NCBI GenBank assembly: GCA_041617635.1 | Contig: JBFJOO010000008.1 | Location: 1-64,000, forward strand | Source of the DNA: JAABRB01 sp041617635 | GTDB lineage: Bacteria; Pseudomonadota; Gammaproteobacteria; Burkholderiales; SG8-39 | Direction of reading: 5' to 3' | Length of the DNA stretch: 64,000 nucleotides | In this document: positions 36,550 to 45,348 of the stretch, one piece after another | Layout: the number at the start of each line of letters is the position of its first letter | Numbering within the stretch: position 1 is the first letter of the stretch | Notes under the pieces: model-generated | Database searches by the model: none | The model's input: only the letters and a program-made list of their open reading frames with translations | Told to the model about the DNA's origin: nothing | Translations under genes and position numbers: made by a program

Positions 36550-37206
36550 TTATTGCGTGGCCTTCGTGGCGACCGAGGCGGAGGGTGCAGCGCGCGCCCC
36601 GGTGATCTGCAGGTACCGGCGCTTGTCCTCGTCGTAGCGGGCGTTGATTGCCTCGCTTTCCTGCTTCTTCGACTCGAGCAGCGATTGCTGTGCTCGGAGA
36701 TCACTGTCAACCTCGTGGAGGTTGCGCTTGATCATCGCCGCAGCGAGATCGCCCTTGTCCTTCGCTTGTTCGGCCTGCTCAGTGAGCTTATCGCGACGCT
36801 TCTCCAGCTCGCTGATGCGAATCGCGATGTGCCGCGCGGCCTCCGCATTGTTCGCAAGCGCGCGGGCGCGCGCGTCATCGATATCCTTGATCGACGGGTA
36901 TGTTGCAAGCAATGCGCGGTTCTTGCGGTTCTCCTCGCGCGCAATTGCAGCGGCCTCGCTCTTCTTGCGCTCTTCCTCTTCGCGAGCCGCAATCTCCTCG
37001 GGCGTGAGCGCGGCGGCGCTGCGCTTGATCACCGTGCCTTGTGAATTGAGCTGCTCGGAGGCTCGGCCGGTCATGTCGATCGGCGGCCGGTCGGTGTAGC
37101 GGGTACGTCCTTGCTCGTCGACGTACTTGTAGAGCTTCTGCGCGCCCGCGGGTCCCGCGGCGAGGAGCGCGCAAAAGACGATGAACAGAGCCTTTGCGCA
37201 TTTCAT
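36550..37206 (-). CDS. DUF4124 domain-containing exported protein
   Basis: A 218-aa protein with a signal peptide (about 1-22, ending PAGAQ). The DUF4124 domain comes next, with KLYKYVDEQGRTRYTDRPP. The rest (about 70-200) is a charged helical region rich in Glu, Lys, Arg and Ala, probably coiled coil. The predicted place is the periplasm or envelope; the function is unknown. It converges on gatB. Confidence 0.88.
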   Translation of the reverse strand: MKCAKALFIVFCALLAAGPAGAQKLYKYVDEQGRTRYTDRPPIDMTGRASEQLNSQGTVIKRSAAALTPEEIAAREEEERKKSEAAAIAREENRKNRALLATYPSIKDIDDARARALANNAEAARHIAIRISELEKRRDKLTEQAEQAKDKGDLAAAMIKRNLHEVDSDLRAQQSLLESKKQESEAINARYDEDKRRYLQITGARAAPSASVATKATQ

Positions 37207-37562
37207 GATGACTTCTCTCCGTGTGTCGTCGTTATGGTGGGCGATTCAGCGGGCGAAAGACACGGCATGGACTACCCTACGCCGATTTCTTTGCTCCTGG
37301 CGCATATCAACTATTGGACCGCTTCGCGGCGCAATACGCACGCTGTCGGCCGGGGCTTTGCGTAAAATTCCACAGATGTTGCGCGGGCTTACGGCATATT
37401 CCTGCAGCGGTGCGATACCCGGTGCGGCGCAAAGTGCCGAGTTTCGTCACTCGGCTGCGCCAGCGAGTCGACTGCGCCGCGCGTTGCGCCGCGCGCCCCA
37501 GGCTGCCCCGGCGAAGTCCGCGCCGCGCCTGAGAGCCGACGATTTTCACTCCTGAATTCAAC
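37207..37562. other. Gene-free stretch with a strong two-part hairpin
   Basis: A 356-bp divergent gap between the DUF4124 gene and xth. At 37426-37461 it holds a hairpin with an outer stem (GGCGCA with TGCGCC) and an inner stem (CCGAGT with ACTCGG). A directly repeated TGCGCCGCGCG follows near 37470-37500. I could not find a clear promoter for either gene. Confidence 0.5.
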
Positions 37563-38339
37563 GTGCTACGCATCACTAGTCTGAATCTCAACGGAATCCG
37601 ATCGGCGATCCGCCGCGGCTTCCTGACCTGGCTACTGAAGAGTCGTCCGGACATTGTTTGCATGCAAGAGATCAAAGCGCATCAAAGCGATCTCGATTCC
37701 GCAATTCTCATGCCCGACGCGCTGCACGGCTTCTTTCACTGTGCCGGGAAGAAGGGTTACTCGGGGGTGGGCCTTTACTGCCGAAAGGCGCCCGATCGGG
37801 TGATGGCGGGTTTCGGGAGCACAGAATTCGATCCGGAGGGGCGCTTTCTGCGCGTCGACTACGGAGGGCTGTCGGTGGTTTCGGTGTATCTGCCCTCCGG
37901 CTCGAGCTCCGCGGAGCGCCAACAGGCGAAGTTTCGTTTCATGGACGAGTTCAAGCCCTGCCTCGCGCGACTACGCAAGAGCGGGCGCGAGTTCATCATC
38001 TCCGGCGACTGGAACATCGCGCACCGCGAGATCGACCTGAAGAACTGGCGCGCCAACCAGAAGAACTCCGGTTTTCTGCCGGAAGAGCGCGCATGGATCA
38101 GCGAGGTATTCGAGAGCGCCGGATGGGTCGATGTCTTCCGGATGCTCGATCCGCGCGCGGAGCAATACACCTGGTGGTCGAATCGGGGACAGGCCTGGGC
38201 GAAGAACGTGGGGTGGCGGATCGATTACCAGATCGCCACGCCCGGCGTCGCGGCCAAGGCGCGCCGCGCGCAGATCTACAAGGACGAGCGGTTCTCCGAC
38301 CACGCGCCGCTCACGATCGAATACGACGTGAGTATCTAG
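37563..38339 (+). CDS. xth: Exodeoxyribonuclease III
   Basis: A 258-aa AP endonuclease/exonuclease of the EEP superfamily for base-excision repair. Catalytic segments seen are LNLNGIRSA, the metal-binding Glu in CMQEIKA, GDWNIAHREID, and the final FSDHAPLTIEY. The length is normal. It begins with GTG at 37563. The rightward gene ends next to palindromic element R5. Confidence 0.95.
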   Translation: MLRITSLNLNGIRSAIRRGFLTWLLKSRPDIVCMQEIKAHQSDLDSAILMPDALHGFFHCAGKKGYSGVGLYCRKAPDRVMAGFGSTEFDPEGRFLRVDYGGLSVVSVYLPSGSSSAERQQAKFRFMDEFKPCLARLRKSGREFIISGDWNIAHREIDLKNWRANQKNSGFLPEERAWISEVFESAGWVDVFRMLDPRAEQYTWWSNRGQAWAKNVGWRIDYQIATPGVAAKARRAQIYKDERFSDHAPLTIEYDVSI

Positions 38340-38344
38340 AATTC

Positions 38345-38457
38345 GTCCCGAAATCCGCGCTCACGCTTCCGCCGGAAAGAAGCGGGCGCACGAACTAAGG
38401 GGGGAATTCCCCTTGTATATCCCGAACGAACACGGGGCAAGCCCCTTGTATATCCCC
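38345..38457 (+). repeat. Interspersed palindromic element, copy R5 (left module plus two hairpins)
   Basis: The left module starts TCCCGAAATCCGCGC at about 38345 and carries GCTTCCGCCGGAAAGAAGC, a hairpin whose stem sequence differs from those of R1, R4 and R6 but is still paired. Two cores follow: CGAACTAAGGGG with CCCCTTGTATATCCC, and CGAACACGGGGC with GCCCCTTGTATATCCCC. It lies between convergent xth and the SMP-30-like gene. Confidence 0.75.
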
Positions 38458-38519
38458 TCGTTTGCAAGGGCGATCGAATATTGGTACGGCTGACAGTTGT
38501 CCCGCTTGTTACGAGCTAG

Positions 38520-39539
38520 TCAGCGTCGCCAGTGCACCATCGGCAGACCGGCGACTGGCGATTGGAAGTAGGGAATTCGTGTACCGACCAGGCTGCCAAT
38601 ATAGGCGGTTCGAAGGTCCGCACCACCGAACGTCACGCTCGCCATCCAGGGCGCGATGGTTCCCTTCGCGCGCCGCATGTCCTCGGTGGTGGCCGCGCCC
38701 TGCGCGAACTTGGCCTCCAGCGCCGTCGTGGCTTCCTGGTCCCCGTCGTCGAGCAGCACGCGCAGCTCGCCCTCCGGCGTGATCGCAATGAGGCGGTCCG
38801 CCATGACCATCGTGCACCACAGGTTCCCGTGGGAGTCGAACGCGATGCCGTCCGGAAAGCCCGTGCCGAGCGGCTCGGGGCCGAACACCTCGCGGTCCCG
38901 CAGCTCGCCGTTCGAGGTCACGCGCATCCGGCTCACGCGCTTGCCCGTGGTCTCGACGATGTAGAGCCACTCCTCCTGCGCATCGAGCCGCACCTCGTTG
39001 GTGAAACAGAAGCCCTCGGCAACGACCCGCAGACCGCGCTTGTCCGCCAGCGCGACGTAGCCGTCGTCGAGCCCTGGCCGGATCGCCTTGGTCCAGGGGT
39101 TCACGCGTGTCGATACCGTGAGCCACATCCGGTCCTGCGAGTCGCGCAGCACGAAGTTCACCTTGCCGATCGGCTTGCCGTCGATCGAGTCGTACAGCGT
39201 GCGCGAGTGGCCGTCGCGCGTCATCACCTCGAGCGCATCCGTGCCGAAATTCGCGATCAGGAAGTCGCCGTTCGCCGCGAACGCGAGCCCGTTCGGCAGC
39301 GTGCCCTGCGTGAAGCGGGCCTCGAAATCGGCGGTGGCCTCGAATTTCGCGTTCGACTGCTGGGCGATCATCGTCTGCGTGCCGTCCGGGGCGATGCGCA
39401 TCACGCCCCCCCGCGCGTCGGCGGACCACAGCGTGCCATCCGGTTCCGCGAGAATGCACTCGGGGCGCTGCAGGTCGTGACCCACGTAGCGGATCGCCGC
39501 GCGGTCGACCCTGAAGCCGTCGAGTGGGTTCTTGCTCAT
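38520..39539 (-). CDS. SMP-30/gluconolactonase/LRE family protein
   Basis: A 339-aa six-bladed beta-propeller of the SMP-30/gluconolactonase type, metal-dependent lactone hydrolases. Seen are RPECILAEPDGTLWSADARGG, LPNGLAFAANGDFLIANFG, EGFCFTNEVRLDAQEEWLY (Asn/Asp metal-site region) and GFPDGIAFDSHGNLW. No signal peptide is visible, so it should be cytoplasmic. It is the last gene of the leftward cyclase-cupin-TRAP row and may open a lactone in that pathway. Confidence 0.85.
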   Translation of the reverse strand: MSKNPLDGFRVDRAAIRYVGHDLQRPECILAEPDGTLWSADARGGVMRIAPDGTQTMIAQQSNAKFEATADFEARFTQGTLPNGLAFAANGDFLIANFGTDALEVMTRDGHSRTLYDSIDGKPIGKVNFVLRDSQDRMWLTVSTRVNPWTKAIRPGLDDGYVALADKRGLRVVAEGFCFTNEVRLDAQEEWLYIVETTGKRVSRMRVTSNGELRDREVFGPEPLGTGFPDGIAFDSHGNLWCTMVMADRLIAITPEGELRVLLDDGDQEATTALEAKFAQGAATTEDMRRAKGTIAPWMASVTFGGADLRTAYIGSLVGTRIPYFQSPVAGLPMVHWRR

Positions 39540-39551
39540 GTCATCACCTCT

Positions 39552-40376
39552 TCACCGTGCGGCCATCGCGGCGCGCTCGTGCTCGGTCGAAGCGAGGAGC
39601 GCGTCGTCCACGATCGCCACGGCCCGTGTCCAGCCGGCCGATGCGCCCCGGATCTTGTGCGGGAAGCACGCGATGACGAAGCCGTGCGACGGCAGCGCCT
39701 CGAGGTTGTGCAGCTTCTCGAGGTGGCAGTAGCCAATGTGCCGCCCTGCCTTGTGCCCCTCCCAGATGAGCGACGCGTCGCCGGTTTCCTTGTACTTCTC
39801 GGCGGTGTATACGAACGGCGCGTCCCAGCTCCAGGCATCGGTGCCGGTGAGTCGAACGCCACGCTCGAGGAGATACATTGTCGCCTCGTAGCCCATGCCG
39901 CACCCGGCGCTCACGTAATCGTCGTTGCCGTAACGGCTGCCCGCGCGCGTGTTGACGGCCACGATCTCGAGCGGCTTCAGCTCGTGCCCTATGCGCTCGA
40001 GCTCGCGCTCGACGTCCTTTGCCGTCACCACGTAGCCGTCCGGAAGCGCACGGAAGTCGAGCTTCACTCCGGGCTGGAAGCACCATTCGAGCGGGACCTC
40101 GTCGATGGTAATCGCACGCTCGCCGTGGTTCATGGTCGGGTGGAAGTGGTACGGCGCATCGAGGTGCGTGCCGTTGTGGGTGATGAGCTCGACCTTCTCC
40201 ACGGCCCATGCCGCGCCGTCGGGAAGATCTTCCTTCGCGAGGCCTGGGAAGAACGGTGCCATCTGGCCGTAGGTCGCGTCGTGGTCGAAGTACTCGATCT
40301 TCGGCCCGAAAGGCGACGGGTCGGAAACGACCTCGTTCTCGAGGTAGATCGACAGGTCGATGAATTTTCTGGCCAT
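39552..40376 (-). CDS. Cyclase family protein (kynurenine formamidase-like metal hydrolase)
   Basis: A 274-aa protein of the cyclase/KynB-like family. The metal-binding signature HNGTHLDAPYHF (HxGTHxDxPxH) is present, with the later acid and His in the VNTRAG to GHKAG region. Members hydrolyse formamides, isatin or cyclic esters. The substrate is unknown here; it is longer than KynB and closer to the catabolic cyclases found near TRAP transporters. It lies 12 bp before the SMP-30-like gene. Confidence 0.85.
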   Translation of the reverse strand: MARKFIDLSIYLENEVVSDPSPFGPKIEYFDHDATYGQMAPFFPGLAKEDLPDGAAWAVEKVELITHNGTHLDAPYHFHPTMNHGERAITIDEVPLEWCFQPGVKLDFRALPDGYVVTAKDVERELERIGHELKPLEIVAVNTRAGSRYGNDDYVSAGCGMGYEATMYLLERGVRLTGTDAWSWDAPFVYTAEKYKETGDASLIWEGHKAGRHIGYCHLEKLHNLEALPSHGFVIACFPHKIRGASAGWTRAVAIVDDALLASTEHERAAMAAR

Positions 40377-40400
40377 GAAAGATCCCCTGTGCTCGAAGCC

Positions 40401-41057
40401 CTAGCGCCGCCGCGCCGCCTTGCGCGGCCGCCTCGCGGACCGCGCAGGGGACTTCGTCACCTTCCGGGCCGGCTTCTTAACCTGTCGACTCGCCGCGCGC
40501 TTCGCGACACGCTTCGCCGCGCGTTTGCCGATCGGCTCGGCCGAGACCAGCACCGCGGCGAGAATGCAGGGCTCGGTGCCGCGCACGCTCCACGAGTGAT
40601 TCGTCCCGCGCTGGATGAGGACGTCGCCCGCACGCAGCAGGGTCTCGCCTTCCTCCATGATCGCGTGGATCTCGCCTCTGAGGATGATGATGTAATCGAC
40701 GGTGTTCGTCTTGTGCATCATCGGGTCGCTCGAGGACTTGTCCGGGGCGTGGCCGGCCTGGATCGAATCGAACGCCTCGCGGGCGTCGGCACGGTCGCGC
40801 CACGCCGAGTCCGGCGGAAACTCCACGATCCGGACGATCGTGCCGCCACGCGGCGGCTCGAGGCGGACCGGGCGCCCCGCGGCGTCCGTCTCGCCCTCAT
40901 TGCGCGCCGGGGCGCGCGTCGTTTCCCAAAGATCCGTGAGCGCCAGCCCCGGCATGGATTTCATCTCCATGACGTTGCGCGCCGGACTGTCCATCAGAAA
41001 CGTCGACTTTCCGCCTGGGGTGTGGCCGGTCACGACTCTGCGTACTGTCCAGATCAT
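40401..41057 (-). CDS. Cupin domain protein with a basic, histone-H1-like tail
   Basis: A 218-aa protein. The cupin barrel runs about 20-170, with HKTNTVDYIIILRGEI (motif 1) and LIQRGTNHSWSVRG (motif 2) carrying likely metal-binding His and Glu. Residues about 176-218 form a tail of almost only Lys, Arg, Ala, Ser, Pro and Val (for example KRAAKRVAKRAASRQVKK), like bacterial histone-H1-like proteins. The tail is coded in the same frame up to the stop. The cupin family covers dioxygenases, isomerases and sensors; the role may be enzymatic or regulatory. Neighbours are TRAP and hydrolase genes. Confidence 0.82.
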   Translation of the reverse strand: MIWTVRRVVTGHTPGGKSTFLMDSPARNVMEMKSMPGLALTDLWETTRAPARNEGETDAAGRPVRLEPPRGGTIVRIVEFPPDSAWRDRADAREAFDSIQAGHAPDKSSSDPMMHKTNTVDYIIILRGEIHAIMEEGETLLRAGDVLIQRGTNHSWSVRGTEPCILAAVLVSAEPIGKRAAKRVAKRAASRQVKKPARKVTKSPARSARRPRKAARRR

Positions 41058-41094
41058 TGCAACCTCGCTGGGTGTGGTCGAAGTGGAGGAGTGA

Positions 41095-42426
41095 CTACAG
41101 GAGTGCGGTGGCGAGCGGCGGATACGCGATCACCAGCACGAGCACCACCGCCATTATCGCAGCGAACGGCGCCGCGCCCGCGAAGATTTCGCCGAGCGTG
41201 ATCGGACTTTCCTTCCCCAGGGTCGCCTTGATCACGAACACGGCGATGCCGAACGGCGGCGAGAGCAGCCCGATCTCCACCGCAATCAGGGTCACGATTC
41301 CGAACCAGATCAGGTCGATGTTGAAGCCGACGAGCGCCGGCAACGCGAGCGGCACGGTGACGAGCATGATCGAGCTCGAGTCAAGTATGGTGCCGAGCGC
41401 GATGACCGCGAAAATGAAGATCGCGATGAATCCCGCTTGGCCGAGCTCCGAGTTGACGATCGTCGTGGCGAGGAATTCGGTCACGCCGGACACCGCGAGC
41501 ATGCGAGAGTAGACGCTCGCGGCGATGATCAGAAAGCAGATCGCGGCGGTGATGTGCCCCGTCTCGACCAGCACCCTCCAAAGCATGGCCAAAGTCAGTC
41601 GTCGCTTTACGAGCGCCAGCACGAGCGCACCGGCGGCGCCGACCGCGCCCGCCTCGGTCGGCGTAAAGAGGCCACCGTAGAGCCCGCCGAGCACGAGAAC
41701 CACGAGCGCAACCACCGGGACCAGCTTCGTGGCGATCGCCTCGAGCGTCAGCCGCGGCGCCGCTTCGTCCGCACCGGCCGCGGCACCATCCGATTCACGC
41801 CCGCCGACAAACTGCGGGAAGTAACGCGCCATGACGAGGATGCCGACCCCGAACGCGGTAGCGAGCAGGATCCCGGGAATGATCCCGGCGATGAAGAGAT
41901 CGCCGATCGAGCGCTCGGTCAGCACTCCGTACAGAATTAACAGCAGGCTCGGCGGGATCAGCATGCCGAGGACCGAAGAGCCGGCCACGACGCCCACGGC
42001 GAAGCGCGGCGTGTAGCCGTGGCGCAGCATCTCGGGCACCGCGACCTTCGTGAACACGGCGGCAGAGGCGATGGATATGCCGGTGATCGCCGCGAAGACC
42101 GCGTTCGCTGCGACGGTCGCGATACCTAGCCCACCGCGCACGCGCCGGAAGATGTCGTTCGCGACTTCGAATGTTTCGCGACCGATGTCGGCGGCCGCCA
42201 CCAGCAACCCCATCAGAACGAAAAGCGGCACGACGCCGAACACGTAGTCTGCGATGACGTCGTTCACCGCTAGCGCGAGCATGTTCGCCGCGACGCCGAT
42301 GTCGCCGCGGATGATCCACACGCCGACGAAGGACAGCCCCGCGAGCGCCACACCAACATGCATGCCCCCGTAGATCAGCAGCAACATGCAGCCGACCGAG
42401 GCGAGCCCGATGGTCGTACCTTCCAT
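41095..42426 (-). CDS. dctM: TRAP transporter large permease, DctM type (system 2)
   Basis: A 443-aa membrane protein with about twelve helices. Family segments are AVFAAITGISIASAAVFTKVAVPEM, GSSVLGMLIPPSLLLILYG and IGLLSPPFGIAVFVIKATL. Between the halves a charged cytoplasmic loop (about 210-230) is rich in Ala, Asp and Glu. Its start directly abuts the stop of the small-permease gene. Together with dctQ and dctP it forms the second complete TRAP system, upstream of the cupin gene in the same direction. Confidence 0.93.
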   Translation of the reverse strand: MEGTTIGLASVGCMLLLIYGGMHVGVALAGLSFVGVWIIRGDIGVAANMLALAVNDVIADYVFGVVPLFVLMGLLVAAADIGRETFEVANDIFRRVRGGLGIATVAANAVFAAITGISIASAAVFTKVAVPEMLRHGYTPRFAVGVVAGSSVLGMLIPPSLLLILYGVLTERSIGDLFIAGIIPGILLATAFGVGILVMARYFPQFVGGRESDGAAAGADEAAPRLTLEAIATKLVPVVALVVLVLGGLYGGLFTPTEAGAVGAAGALVLALVKRRLTLAMLWRVLVETGHITAAICFLIIAASVYSRMLAVSGVTEFLATTIVNSELGQAGFIAIFIFAVIALGTILDSSSIMLVTVPLALPALVGFNIDLIWFGIVTLIAVEIGLLSPPFGIAVFVIKATLGKESPITLGEIFAGAAPFAAIMAVVLVLVIAYPPLATALL

Positions 42427-42966
42427 CTACTGTACTTGCCGACGCGCAGTATCCGGGGTGCGACGGCCCAGAGCGGTCGACAGGTCCCGCCAGGCGAAGA
42501 GCACGAACTGCACCACCATTGCGGCGCATCCGGCGAGGATGATCGCCTTGAGCGGCCAGGTCGGAATCTGCACCACCCCGGTCGAACCGTAGAAGTCGCC
42601 GTCGCGATACGCCTGGACCATCAGGGGCCATGTCGTAACGAGCACCACGACGAACAGCGCGGCGCCGACTGCGTGGTAGAGGAGCTGCAACAGATGGCCG
42701 ACACGCGGAAGCCGCTCGACCAGCCGGCCCAGCAGCGCGTCGGATCTGGTCAAGCCTCCCGCGCGCAGAGTTTCGGGAAGCTGCAGGAAGACGATCCCGA
42801 CGATGGAGAACTGGACCATCTCCGGCACGCCGAGGATCGGCCGGGAGAACGCCCCCCGGGCGAGCACGTCGCTGCAGATCAGCACCATGAGGAGGAAGAT
42901 CCACACGGTGCCCGTCGCGGCGAACGTCCGGGTGAGCGTGCCGAAGTCTGGGCGACGGAAGTTCAT
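42427..42966 (-). CDS. dctQ: TRAP transporter small permease, DctQ type (system 2)
   Basis: About 179 aa with four membrane helices (about 17-37, 46-64, 88-110, 133-155), starting at the ATG 42966 that opens MNFRRPDFG. The charge pattern and the VPEMVQFSIVGIVFLQLPE segment fit DctQ. The frame open above overlaps dctP and is shadow. Confidence 0.87.
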   Translation of the reverse strand: MNFRRPDFGTLTRTFAATGTVWIFLLMVLICSDVLARGAFSRPILGVPEMVQFSIVGIVFLQLPETLRAGGLTRSDALLGRLVERLPRVGHLLQLLYHAVGAALFVVVLVTTWPLMVQAYRDGDFYGSTGVVQIPTWPLKAIILAGCAAMVVQFVLFAWRDLSTALGRRTPDTARRQVQ

Positions 42967-42994
42967 GGACTGCCGCGCCACGAAGCGAAACCCG

Positions 42995-44077
42995 CTATTC
43001 CTTGTCGAAATCGCGCGCGAATTTGAACCCTGTCGCACGCACCGAATCCATGTACGCCTTGAGCACCTTGTCGGCCGGTAGGCCCTTCGCCTTGGACTGC
43101 TTGACCCACTCCTGTGCGGGATTGGGGATCGTCTTGACGAGCTTGGCACGCTCAGAGGCGGGGAGCGCGATTTCCGTGCCGCCGGATTTCTTCCAGGCGG
43201 CATGCGAGGATTCGATGCGCGCGGTCTGTTCGACGAGATACGCTGCCTTGTATGCGTTCGCGCCCTTGCGAAACGCCGTCTTGACCTCGTCCGACAGGCC
43301 ATTCCAACGATTCTTGTTGATCGCCACAGCCCCGGCGTACATCGCGCCGAAATCCGCCCGCGTGTAGTGCGGCGCGACCTCGAACAGCTTGGCCGGCACC
43401 GCGGCCGTGACAAAGATCACCGCGCCGTCGTAGACCCCGGTCTTCATGTCGTTGTAGAACGAGTTCAGGCTACCCTGCACCCCGACTGCGCCGGTGTTCT
43501 TGAACCAGTTGAGATTGGGACCGGCGCCGCCGAGCTTGCGGCCCTTGAGGTCCGCAACCGTGCGGATCGGCTCCTTGGCGATCAAGCCGTAGTTGTCGAT
43601 CGAGAACCCGGCGAGGTAGACGACGTTGTGCTTGCTCCACTCCGCGGTGAGCTCGGGCAATCCTTGCACGTAGTCGATCGCCTGAGTGACAACGTTTGCG
43701 TCAGCTGGACCGAACGGAACGAAGTAGGTGACATTGTTGAGGGGGAGCTTCGCCGGATGGAACACGGTCGCGACGATGCCCATGTCCGAGATCCCCTGCT
43801 GCATGGTTTCGAGCTCGCTGCCAATCTTCGCCAGCGTGCCGCCGTACGTTTCGTTCCATGCGACCTTGTACTTGCCGGTCTTCGCGAGCTCCGCGTCGAC
43901 GGTGGGAATGAAAGTATCGTGCAGGTGCTTCACCCAGAGGAAGATCGGTGGGTGGCCGGCTGCGACGGTGAGCTTGACGGTCTCCTGTGCGCGCGCGGCA
44001 CCCGACGCGAGAGTCGCGACGAGCGCGAACATGGTTGCGAGAGCACGCAGGGTGGGCGAGACGCCGCGGGAAATCAT
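42995..44077 (-). CDS. dctP: TRAP transporter substrate-binding protein, DctP type (system 2)
   Basis: A 360-aa periplasmic binding protein with signal peptide (about 1-27, ending AARAQ). Typical segments are LETMQQGISDMGIVATVFHP and a final EWVKQSKAKGLPADKVLKAY. Where most DctP proteins have an Arg after the LKGLK-like turn, this one reads DLKGRKLGGAGPNLNW, with no Arg at the usual place. That suggests a ligand unlike simple C4-dicarboxylates. AAGGAGGAAAAG before the ATG at 44077 is a strong ribosome site. Confidence 0.9.
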   Translation of the reverse strand: MISRGVSPTLRALATMFALVATLASGAARAQETVKLTVAAGHPPIFLWVKHLHDTFIPTVDAELAKTGKYKVAWNETYGGTLAKIGSELETMQQGISDMGIVATVFHPAKLPLNNVTYFVPFGPADANVVTQAIDYVQGLPELTAEWSKHNVVYLAGFSIDNYGLIAKEPIRTVADLKGRKLGGAGPNLNWFKNTGAVGVQGSLNSFYNDMKTGVYDGAVIFVTAAVPAKLFEVAPHYTRADFGAMYAGAVAINKNRWNGLSDEVKTAFRKGANAYKAAYLVEQTARIESSHAAWKKSGGTEIALPASERAKLVKTIPNPAQEWVKQSKAKGLPADKVLKAYMDSVRATGFKFARDFDKE

Positions 44078-44270
44078 GTGCTTTTCCTCCTTGTTCGGGC
44101 GCCGGGTCACGCCTGGATCATTTCGCTTTCTGCGGCTAAGCGCGACTCTTGGCCGCAGAAGTATATGCCGCAACCCGCGCCTTGACAAAGCAGTCGGCGG
44201 GTCGTTCCATACGCCGCTAGCCAACGCGGCGCGTGCGCGTGTCGGGCCGCCAACCTCGTAGGAGAAGAGA

Positions 44271-45266
44271 ATGAGGCTCGTGACTTTCTCGCGCCGACGC
44301 GGCGCGAAATCGCGTGCAGGTGTGCTGATCGCGCGAGATGCGCGGGTCCTCGACTTGCAGGCTGCCCACCGCGCCCGGTATCGCAAGAGCTCTCCGCACC
44401 TCGCGAGTGTGCTGGCGATCATCGAGGGAGGCGAGACGGCGGCGGCGCTCGCGCGCGAGCTCATCGCCGCAGCGTCGCAATTGACCGACGCGCAGATTCC
44501 GCGCGAGCGCATCAGGCTGCTCGCGCCGATCCCGCAACCGCCGCAGATGCGCGACTTTCTCTGCTTCGAGAAGCACCTGGTTCAGGCATTCGAGGCGGCG
44601 CGCCGGGTGCGGGCGCAATCGGCGCCGGACCCGGAGGCGGCGATGCGCGAAATGGAGGCGCGGGGGATCCTCGCGGTCCCGAAGACCTGGTACGAGCGGC
44701 CGATCTTCTATCACCCGAACCGCCTCACGGTGTGCGGCACCGAGACCGACGTGCCCTGGCCGGGCTACTCCAAACGGCTCGACTTCGAGCTCGAGTTCGG
44801 CTGCTACATCGGCAATCCGGGAAAGGACATCGCGCGCGACGCCGCGCGCAGCCACATCTTCGGCTACACGATCTTCAACGACTTCTCCGCGCGCGACGAG
44901 CAGACGCTCGAGATGCCCGGCCAGCTCGGACCCGGCAAGGGCAAGGACTTTGACAACTCGAACTGCATGGGCCCGTGCCTGGTCACCGCTGACGAGATTC
45001 CGGACCCGTATGCGCTCACCATGGTGGTGCGCGTGAACGGCGCGGAGTGGGGCCGCGGCAGCTCGGCCGAGATGCACTGGAAGTTCGAGGATTGCATCGC
45101 GCACGTCGCGCGCTCCGAGACCTTGCATCCCGGCGAGTTCTTCGCCTCCGGCACCGTGGGCAACGGCAGCGGCCTCGAGCAGATGCGCTTCCTCAAGCCG
45201 CGCGACGTGGTCGAGCTCGAGGTCGAGGGGATCGGGATCCTGCGCAATCGCGTCGTGCAGCGCTGA
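44271..45266 (+). CDS. Fumarylacetoacetate hydrolase family protein
   Basis: A 331-aa protein of the FAH superfamily (C-C bond hydrolases, decarboxylases and isomerases of ring-cleavage pathways). The N-terminal part (to about 80) is the small domain; the catalytic core shows FELEFGCYIGNPGKD with metal-binding acids, HIFGYTIFNDFSARDEQ, and KDFDNSNCMGPCLVT. It is divergent from dctP of system 2 and probably serves the same pathway. A possible TTGACA lies at 44182-44187 without a good -10 box. Confidence 0.9.
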   Translation: MRLVTFSRRRGAKSRAGVLIARDARVLDLQAAHRARYRKSSPHLASVLAIIEGGETAAALARELIAAASQLTDAQIPRERIRLLAPIPQPPQMRDFLCFEKHLVQAFEAARRVRAQSAPDPEAAMREMEARGILAVPKTWYERPIFYHPNRLTVCGTETDVPWPGYSKRLDFELEFGCYIGNPGKDIARDAARSHIFGYTIFNDFSARDEQTLEMPGQLGPGKGKDFDNSNCMGPCLVTADEIPDPYALTMVVRVNGAEWGRGSSAEMHWKFEDCIAHVARSETLHPGEFFASGTVGNGSGLEQMRFLKPRDVVELEVEGIGILRNRVVQR

Positions 45267-45348
45267 TTGCAGTCCTGGCGGGGGCGGGTCAGCGACCATG
45301 CCCGTCCGGCGCCTACGGCCGCAAGCGCCCGCCTATGGGTCCCGGTTT

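Noticed and set aside
38532..41201. An open frame of 889 codons on the plus strand across the SMP-30, cyclase and cupin genes.
   Set aside because: It is antisense to three recognisable genes, is composed of Arg, Ala and His-rich low-information sequence, and matches no family; GC-rich DNA gives such frames by default.
44182..44215. Promoter for the FAH-like gene from TTGACA at 44182.
   Set aside because: A perfect -35 hexamer, but no acceptable -10 box at 16-18 bp; left as a remark only.
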